DNA of 11,072 bases from an uncultured Eubacteriales bacterium. Its GTDB lineage: Bacteria; Bacillota; Clostridia; Oscillospirales; Acutalibacteraceae. Position numbers and translations under genes: made by a program. Position 1 is the stretch's first letter; each line of letters starts with the position of its first letter. Location of the stretch: the NCBI GenBank assembly GCA_900321905.1, contig ONXZ01000026.1, positions 1 through 11,072 on the forward strand, in the 5' to 3' direction. Below, one piece after another: positions 5,210 to 11,072 of this stretch. A model generated the notes under the pieces. That model was not told the DNA's origin, ran no database searches, and worked only from the letters and a program-made list of their open reading frames with translations.

Positions 5210-8200
5210 TTATTCCTCGTCATCTCTTTCTTTTCTTCTCTTAACGATGAAGAATACAGATATGCCTAATGCTATAAGCACAATTATGCTGATTGTAATG
5301 CCGAGAGCGAGTTTGTTGTTAATAAATCTAATGAACCAGTTGTTGGAAATCTGGAGCCCCTTTGCGCTCCACACCCTTTCAAGTCCGGCTCTGTCTTTTA
5401 TTGAGATTACCAAATCCCCTGTTTTTGTAAGATTGTCAGGTGCGTCGAGTTTAAATGAAACATCGTAAACACCGTTTTCATCTACAATATCAGTATCTTT
5501 AACAACAATTTTTTTATTGTCAAAATTAACATTCAGCTTTGAAACGTCAATTGCATCCAATCCAAGATTTTCTTCGTCAATAGAAACCTTAAACGTACAA
5601 CTGCTGCCATCACTTGAGAACATATCGTCACGAATCTGACTCTTTTGATTAGAGGTATCAATGTCATAAATATTGTTGTCGATATAATCGATTTTTTCGA
5701 ATGTGCTTTTTGCATCCATTCGAGGCGCCGTATTATCAACAACAAACTTAATTATGCGCCTTGTTTTATTTACCTTTTCAACCGCAACGGTGTTTTTGTT
5801 AGTGTTCTTCGCTGCGTCTTTTGTAGTAGCGTAAATTTCATAAACACCGTCTTCATTGAATAGTTCTTCATCTATAAGCTGATAAGCATACTGTTTTGTG
5901 TTGAATGTCTTTTTGTTGTTTTTGTCAGGAACAACAATATAGTTAACATTTTCCTTAAGTTCAATCTCTTTTTCGGTCTGCTGATTTGTGTTTGTATACA
6001 CCAGTTTAAGTTCAGTTTCATTTGTCTTAATATTATCGCAGTTATACTCTGTAAAAACAGTAACCGGGTTGTTTTTCTTGACAAACGCTTTTGTATAAAG
6101 AATATCATTAAACAGTGCATCTTCGTCAAATCTAATGTCGAGCAAATCATATTTATAAGTTGAACCGTATCGGTTGACTGAGAAATACTGTGGGTTGGAT
6201 TTTATTTCATTGCCAGCCTTATCAACAGCGACAACTTCCATTACATATACATCATCTAACTCATATGATTTAGGTTCAAAATAATTGAGCGTAAAGCGAT
6301 ACCCATTTGTTACCTTTTCTATTTTCATTTCATCAGATGAAGCAAAGTAATCGTAAGTTTGTTCTCTGTGAAGGGTACCCTTTGTTCTGATAACAAACGA
6401 TTTTGAATCAATAACATCATCAAGATTACCGTCCTTATCAGTAATAGTGATAACCGGAACAAACTTCTGATTGTTATAAGAAGCGAATTCGTACTTATCT
6501 AAATCTTTAACGTCACCGCCGAATTCGATTTCCGGTTTGTCGTGGTCAACATCAAACTGATACCAATCTTTTTTTGTCCTCTTTTCAGCAAGCGTGAAGA
6601 TATTTCCTGCCATATCTTCTATTGACATATTGATAAAGTACCTTGCATTTTCTTTACAAACCACTGTTGCCTCATACTGATCCTTACCAACATGTTTGAA
6701 GCCGGAGAACTTTGGCTGAGAAATCTTCTTTTTCTTATCGCCATTGTTAACCTGATCAATAAGGTTCTTGAAGAGTTTGTTAAATTCGCCAACGTTAATG
6801 TTATGTTCTGTAACAAGAACGGTGATAGTTACATCTTCGTTGAAATAATTTGCGTTTTTCTTGTTTTTACCTTTGTCGCTATATGTAACTTTAATTGTCG
6901 GATCAATGCCATCAAGGACAAAATCGCTCATTGCTTTATTTGACTTATTATGAGCCATATCCTGAAGATTGAACCTTAACTTAAAGTCGCCATTTCCATC
7001 GTTCTTGTCGACTTTGAACTTTATTCTATAAACATAAGTGGAATTGTCAGGATTAGACACACTATAACCATGTGTTTTATTGTCTTTTGATTTCTTCCAC
7101 TCACAACTCCAATTCTTAATGTTCACAATTGATTTTGAAATATCCGGAGAACTAGAGTAGTCCTTGTCGATATTGTCGATGATGTAATCGATTCTTGCCG
7201 GATCAAAGTTTCTTTCTTTTACTGTAATTATCGCTTCACGATCTTTATTATAGTAACTGCTGTATTTTCCTGTTTCTTTATCTTTGTCTGCAAATTCCAA
7301 TTTGATTTTTGGAGCAGTTTTATCGACACTGATAACCTTGCTCTTTGTTCTTGTGTTTCCAGAACGGTCGGTAACAGTGATACTTACAATGATATCATTA
7401 TAGTCATCACCGATTAAGAATTTACCTGTTACGCGGTGCACAAGGTTTTTCTCGTCTTTTTTGTGGTCGATACTAATACTAGCAAGTTTAGAATTATTGC
7501 CTTTATTCACCTTTTCATCAAACTTGCGGTTGTTGTCAATGGTATAGTATCCCGATGCAAGTTCATTCTTTGCACTCTTTGCAGTAATGCTCCATTCAAT
7601 CTTTCTAATACCCGAATCCTTAATCGCAGCATCGTCAATCACAAACGGAAGATATGCGTTTGAATTAAACAGTTCGTTCTTATAATAAGTATTGTTTTTC
7701 TTTGCTTTGACTTCCTGCTTGGAGAGCCCGTTAGAAATTTTGTTTAAAACATACGGTGCTTGTTCTTTTGATTTAACACCTGTATCAGTTTTATCTTTTT
7801 TAGCAAAAGTAGGATCGTTAAACGCGATATCAGGTTTGTTAACCTCATAAATTACACCGTCAGGAGTGACAAAATCACCGGTATGGTTAACATTATCTGT
7901 AGCGCATGCAATAACCTGACCTTTGAAACCTTCCGGAATTTCAAATCTTGCCTGATTATTCTCATCTACATCAGCTGTAACATCATCATAAGTGATTTTT
8001 CCGTCATGGTTTATAAATCTGACAGTAATGAATTTAACGCCGGATGAAGGACCTTCACTATCATCAGCGGTAATGGTAACCGTGGTTGCATCGTTGAAGT
8101 AGTAACCATAGTTTTTAACCTCTGCCTTATTTTTCTCGGCACCTCTGTTACCGTCAACAGGCTCTTGATAATACTCTCGATCAAACTCAAAATCAATTAC

Positions 8201-11072
8201 ATTTGGAGCATCACGGTCAACATAAAAAGTTTCTTCATAATCCGCGCCCTTATTGCCAGCATTATCGCGAACTGTGGCTTTAAGATTATATGAGCCGTCG
8301 TCATTATGGGTTACAGCATTTCCAGCATTGATTAAGAAATTGCTTTCCTCTGTCATTTCTGTATAAGCCTGTTCGTCGTCAGCGGCATACTTGTGATAAA
8401 TTCTATGCGATTTTTTAGGGGTCTCCCCTTCCTCGGCGTTTTGAATTATATAATCTCCGTTTAAAGTAAGGGAACTCTCATAAAGGCCGGAATGAATACC
8501 TGAATCCATATATTCAACTAAAATGTCAATATTGTCGCTGGCATACCACTTAGTAGGGTTGCCCTTTTCATCACGTACAACAGTTTTAGTATTGGCGTCA
8601 GCATTATCAGGCGTATCAAGAGATGATGAACTGATAGTAGGAGGCATATCTTCAAGAACAATATAATCAGATTTGATTTCATCATTATCGGCAATATCTG
8701 CAATAGATATTTTGCCTACTCCATCATTCGTATCAGCGGATATATAGTTAACGTTACCTACGCTGTCGATTACCTTAACAAAAAGATTACCGATATATCC
8801 GTCATCCATTTTAATAGTAAATGTATGCTCTTCTTTTGTATTTCTATTATCTTCGTCAAAGATCTTTTCGCTTTCTAACTTATCACCATTATAAAGTTTA
8901 ATTGTTGCAATTTTCGACTGATCGGTAGCACCTTCAATGCTGTCAACAGCTTCAAGCGTTAAATTAACATCGTTGTTTGAGAATACGCCGAAAGTCAATA
9001 ATTCAAGAATCTTATCAGTAGCACCTGATTCGGGTTTAGTAAACTCTGCCTTGATAAATTTCGGATGTGTAACATCCCGGTAGAAATAATAATATGCTTC
9101 CGCACTCTCTGTATTATTATTAGTTACCTCTACTTTAACAGTATTTTTTCCTTCTTTAAGCTCTATATCGCTATCGGTCGGTTTCCCGTCTTCGTCAACA
9201 ATTTTATCATAAATAGAAATATCATCGAATGGTTCTTGGTTTTTATTATAATCATTATAGTTTGCAACCCTTACAAGTCCTCCGTTAATGTAAATCTTAA
9301 CGTTTTTGAGACTTGGACCGGTTGAATCAGATTCACCATTATTGTCTTTTGCAACTACGTTAAACTTAATATCGCCGTCTTTATACCAATTTCGGTATTT
9401 GTCACCAGCTTCTTCCACAGAATAATTCTTTTGGCTATCAGGTTTTTCCGTTTCAGAATCCGCCTCGTCTTTGCTCAACTTTTCCTTGAAATCGCAATCT
9501 TGAGCTTCCGTAATTGTGGCCATAGGAACTACATTCGAAAGCATAAGTTCAAATTGCTTTTCAAGTTCTTCGGCTTCTGTCTTATTTACCTTACAACTTA
9601 CGTTACCGGCATTGTCGGTTACCTGTGCTTTGATTTTAGTCCAGTCTTTAGCATGTTCGCCAAACTTAAGTGTAAACCTATACACAGCATAATAATACTT
9701 TCCTTCGCCTTCAGTCTTTATTACAGGTTCTTTGTATACAGTGACTTTATGATTGCCATCATCGCTAATTTGCTTGTCCCCATTATCCTCAAACACCTTC
9801 ACATCCTTGAATGACGAAGATGCGTCATTGGAAACCGGGTCTTTTACATCAATCTCAACAACAACATCTTTGTTGGAAGAATACCTTAAGGTGTCTGTTC
9901 CGTATTCCTTAAAATCAAGTTCTTCCCCTTTTTTATCCTTAAACTTTATGGACGAAACAAACGGCTTGGTTTTATCTATTTGAACTTTAGTTGCAGTCGG
10001 CGTGCCCATATTCTGTACTCTGTCAACAACGTAAACATAGTAGTTTTTATCCTGTTCGCCTGCAACATCAAAGCTGAACTCTGCAGTTTTTTTATCAGAA
10101 GAAATCTGCACGTTATCAATTTTAAAAGCGGTAGCAGGAGAACCCTCAGAATCAATCATTGCAGCTTTCAGATCAGAAATATTATCAAAATATGCAGTCG
10201 AGTAAGCCAAATAATCAATACCGGAGTAATCAATACCGGAAGCATTTTCATTAGATGTTGAAGTTTTTTCATCTGTTACTGAACCGGAAACCGTGACCAC
10301 TTCATTTGTCCATTTTGATGGAGTCGATTCAACTTTATTAAACCTTGGATTAGTTTTATCAATAATGAAGTTAATTTGAGTACCGGTAACCGGGTGCCAA
10401 TTGTTACGTGAAGTTGCAATATCTATTCTGCCTATGCTGGTTGTCTTTTCAAAAGTAAGCTGGTTTTTAGCAGAGTGATCATCATTATTCGTATCGTTGT
10501 AACTGATATTTGTTTCATACCTTCTACTTGTTTTGTAAACAACGTTTTCTACGTTTACATTCTGGTTGTAATAGTAGTTGTTTCCTTCTCTAAATATCGG
10601 TTCATCAATTGCAATACTGCTATTATCGACCGGTTCTCTCGGTCCCCTTGTTGAGGCACTGATTACAAAACCATTTAATACCGTCTTACTGAACTCATAA
10701 TCGCCATCATCAGTGTAAAAATCTTCCAAAGCTGGATCGCTAAGTTCACCGTAATTCATATCGCCAATAGTAACAGTATCAATACTGTTAACTCCTATAG
10801 CATACACTTTAATTGGAATAATTGTTCCGTGAGTAAACGTCACACTATAATCTTTGTTTTTGTTTTTATATTCTATGCCATTCACAGTGAACACATAATT
10901 GGGGTTTCCCTTAATGGCAATATTATAAGAGTTTATCTCAAACACAACGTTAATCGTTTGTGAGGTCTTGGATTTGTCAATCGCAACTCTATCAACACCG
11001 CTTGTCGGATATGATTTCACTGCATTTTTGTCATCATTGGCGCTGAAACTATTTGTGTAGCTTATAGCACCA
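5210..11072 (-). CDS. Giant Ig-like repeat surface protein with C-terminal membrane anchor (partial, N-terminus missing)
   Basis: An extracellular multi-domain protein, probably an adhesin or surface scaffold; no enzyme domain is visible. The frame is open through the right edge: a GTG at 11020 is only an internal codon, since 17 further residues precede it without a stop. Visible length is 1953 residues, and any signal peptide lies outside. Numbered from that GTG, about 12 diverged modules of roughly 120-175 residues each end in a V-x-D-x-A-G-N-type strand followed by a D-x-x-x-P linker. Linkers include I-D-K-T-N-P (220), I-D-K-T-K-P (348), V-D-R-D-A-P (934), V-D-K-T-A-P (1232) and V-D-N-T-A-P (1761). 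This is the signature of bacterial Ig-like repeats (Big_3/Big_13-like). One transmembrane helix at about 1904-1926 and a basic tail (V-K-R-R-K-E-R) close the protein. There is no LPxTG sorting signal. It is rich in Asp, Asn and Lys, with acidic D/N/G loops such as D-K-D-G-N-L-D-D (1528-1535) that could bind calcium. It is first of three co-directional genes here; its promoter lies outside. Confidence 0.93.
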   Translation of the reverse strand, partial: GAISYTNSFSANDDKNAVKSYPTSGVDRVAIDKSKTSQTINVVFEINSYNIAIKGNPNYVFTVNGIEYKNKNKDYSVTFTHGTIIPIKVYAIGVNSIDTVTIGDMNYGELSDPALEDFYTDDGDYEFSKTVLNGFVISASTRGPREPVDNSSIAIDEPIFREGNNYYYNQNVNVENVVYKTSRRYETNISYNDTNNDDHSAKNQLTFEKTTSIGRIDIATSRNNWHPVTGTQINFIIDKTNPRFNKVESTPSKWTNEVVTVSGSVTDEKTSTSNENASGIDYSGIDYLAYSTAYFDNISDLKAAMIDSEGSPATAFKIDNVQISSDKKTAEFSFDVAGEQDKNYYVYVVDRVQNMGTPTATKVQIDKTKPFVSSIKFKDKKGEELDFKEYGTDTLRYSSNKDVVVEIDVKDPVSNDASSSFKDVKVFEDNGDKQISDDGNHKVTVYKEPVIKTEGEGKYYYAVYRFTLKFGEHAKDWTKIKAQVTDNAGNVSCKVNKTEAEELEKQFELMLSNVVPMATITEAQDCDFKEKLSKDEADSETEKPDSQKNYSVEEAGDKYRNWYKDGDIKFNVVAKDNNGESDSTGPSLKNVKIYINGGLVRVANYNDYNKNQEPFDDISIYDKIVDEDGKPTDSDIELKEGKNTVKVEVTNNNTESAEAYYYFYRDVTHPKFIKAEFTKPESGATDKILELLTFGVFSNNDVNLTLEAVDSIEGATDQSKIATIKLYNGDKLESEKIFDEDNRNTKEEHTFTIKMDDGYIGNLFVKVIDSVGNVNYISADTNDGVGKISIADIADNDEIKSDYIVLEDMPPTISSSSLDTPDNADANTKTVVRDEKGNPTKWYASDNIDILVEYMDSGIHSGLYESSLTLNGDYIIQNAEEGETPKKSHRIYHKYAADDEQAYTEMTEESNFLINAGNAVTHNDDGSYNLKATVRDNAGNKGADYEETFYVDRDAPNVIDFEFDREYYQEPVDGNRGAEKNKAEVKNYGYYFNDATTVTITADDSEGPSSGVKFITVRFINHDGKITYDDVTADVDENNQARFEIPEGFKGQVIACATDNVNHTGDFVTPDGVIYEVNKPDIAFNDPTFAKKDKTDTGVKSKEQAPYVLNKISNGLSKQEVKAKKNNTYYKNELFNSNAYLPFVIDDAAIKDSGIRKIEWSITAKSAKNELASGYYTIDNNRKFDEKVNKGNNSKLASISIDHKKDEKNLVHRVTGKFLIGDDYNDIIVSITVTDRSGNTRTKSKVISVDKTAPKIKLEFADKDKETGKYSSYYNKDREAIITVKERNFDPARIDYIIDNIDKDYSSSPDISKSIVNIKNWSCEWKKSKDNKTHGYSVSNPDNSTYVYRIKFKVDKNDGNGDFKLRFNLQDMAHNKSNKAMSDFVLDGIDPTIKVTYSDKGKNKKNANYFNEDVTITVLVTEHNINVGEFNKLFKNLIDQVNNGDKKKKISQPKFSGFKHVGKDQYEATVVCKENARYFINMSIEDMAGNIFTLAEKRTKKDWYQFDVDHDKPEIEFGGDVKDLDKYEFASYNNQKFVPVITITDKDGNLDDVIDSKSFVIRTKGTLHREQTYDYFASSDEMKIEKVTNGYRFTLNYFEPKSYELDDVYVMEVVAVDKAGNEIKSNPQYFSVNRYGSTYKYDLLDIRFDEDALFNDILYTKAFVKKNNPVTVFTEYNCDNIKTNETELKLVYTNTNQQTEKEIELKENVNYIVVPDKNNKKTFNTKQYAYQLIDEELFNEDGVYEIYATTKDAAKNTNKNTVAVEKVNKTRRIIKFVVDNTAPRMDAKSTFEKIDYIDNNIYDIDTSNQKSQIRDDMFSSDGSSCTFKVSIDEENLGLDAIDVSKLNVNFDNKKIVVKDTDIVDENGVYDVSFKLDAPDNLTKTGDLVISIKDRAGLERVWSAKGLQISNNWFIRFINNKLALGITISIIVLIALGISVFFIVKRRKERDDEE
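5351..10366 (-). repeat. Array of about 12 diverged Ig-like modules encoded in the giant gene
   Basis: This is protein-level repetition. Module joints fall near residues 220, 348, 492, 647, 788, 933, 1058, 1231, 1368, 1490, 1614 and 1760, numbered from the GTG at 11020. Recurrent end strands include V-T-D-N-A-G-N (467), V-R-D-N-A-G-N (917), V-T-D-R-S-G-N (1216), I-E-D-M-A-G-N (1467) and A-V-D-K-A-G-N (1598). The modules are too diverged for long DNA repeats to be seen. They are longer than the 80-100 residues usual for single Big domains, so some may hold two folds or an inserted subdomain. Confidence 0.8.
10212..10241 (-). repeat. 15-bp tandem duplication inside the giant gene
   Basis: Two adjacent 15-base units (10212-10226 and 10227-10241) are identical at 14 positions. 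They encode S-G-I-D-Y twice in a row (residues 261-270 of the visible frame), keeping the reading frame. This is a recent in-frame slippage or duplication in an Ig-like module. Confidence 0.85.

Noticed and set aside
11018..11020. GTG as the true start of the giant protein
   Set aside because: The frame stays open to the window edge, there is no Shine-Dalgarno site and no signal peptide follows. The protein begins inside a module, so the real start is beyond the edge.

Overview
The window looks like a chromosomal segment of a low-to-mid GC Gram-positive anaerobe of the class Clostridia, plausibly a gut Ruminococcaceae/Oscillospiraceae relative. This is inferred from strong Shine-Dalgarno sites, TTG and GTG starts, extended -10 promoters, a SpoIIE-type phosphatase, a DUF3990 protein and a WXG100-like protein. 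No gene fixes the genus.

Left part (1-4200, close to 50% GC by eye): a maltose/galactoside-type O-acetyltransferase (minus strand, cut by the left edge) diverges from a DUF3990 protein (plus strand) across a compact pair of sigma-A promoters. The DUF3990 gene ends at a strong terminator. Converging on it is a minus-strand operon of alpha-acetolactate decarboxylase followed by a membrane-anchored SpoIIE/PP2C phosphatase, with its own promoter at 3567-3595. Upstream lies a YgjP-type zinc metallopeptidase whose promoter is placed so that the message should begin exactly on the ATG (leaderless).

Centre (about 4199-4484): an AT-rich stretch of about 290 bases with no supportable gene, ending in a perfect 18-bp hairpin terminator.

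Right part (4485-11072, clearly AT-richer): a three-gene minus-strand operon. First is a giant surface protein (at least 1953 residues, N-terminus beyond the right edge), made of about 12 diverged Ig-like modules and ending in one membrane anchor. Next is a small membrane protein with a C-terminal zinc ribbon. Last is a 104-residue helical-hairpin protein resembling WXG100/LXG-partner proteins, with a TTG start, an L-N-G turn and a YxxxD element. A 12-bp hairpin separates the first two genes and the 18-bp terminator closes the unit. This operon is the most interesting part: it pairs a giant cell-surface repeat protein with a small candidate type VII-like substrate and a possible cytosolic zinc-ribbon adaptor. 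The pairing is inference from gene order. No secretion ATPase is visible here.
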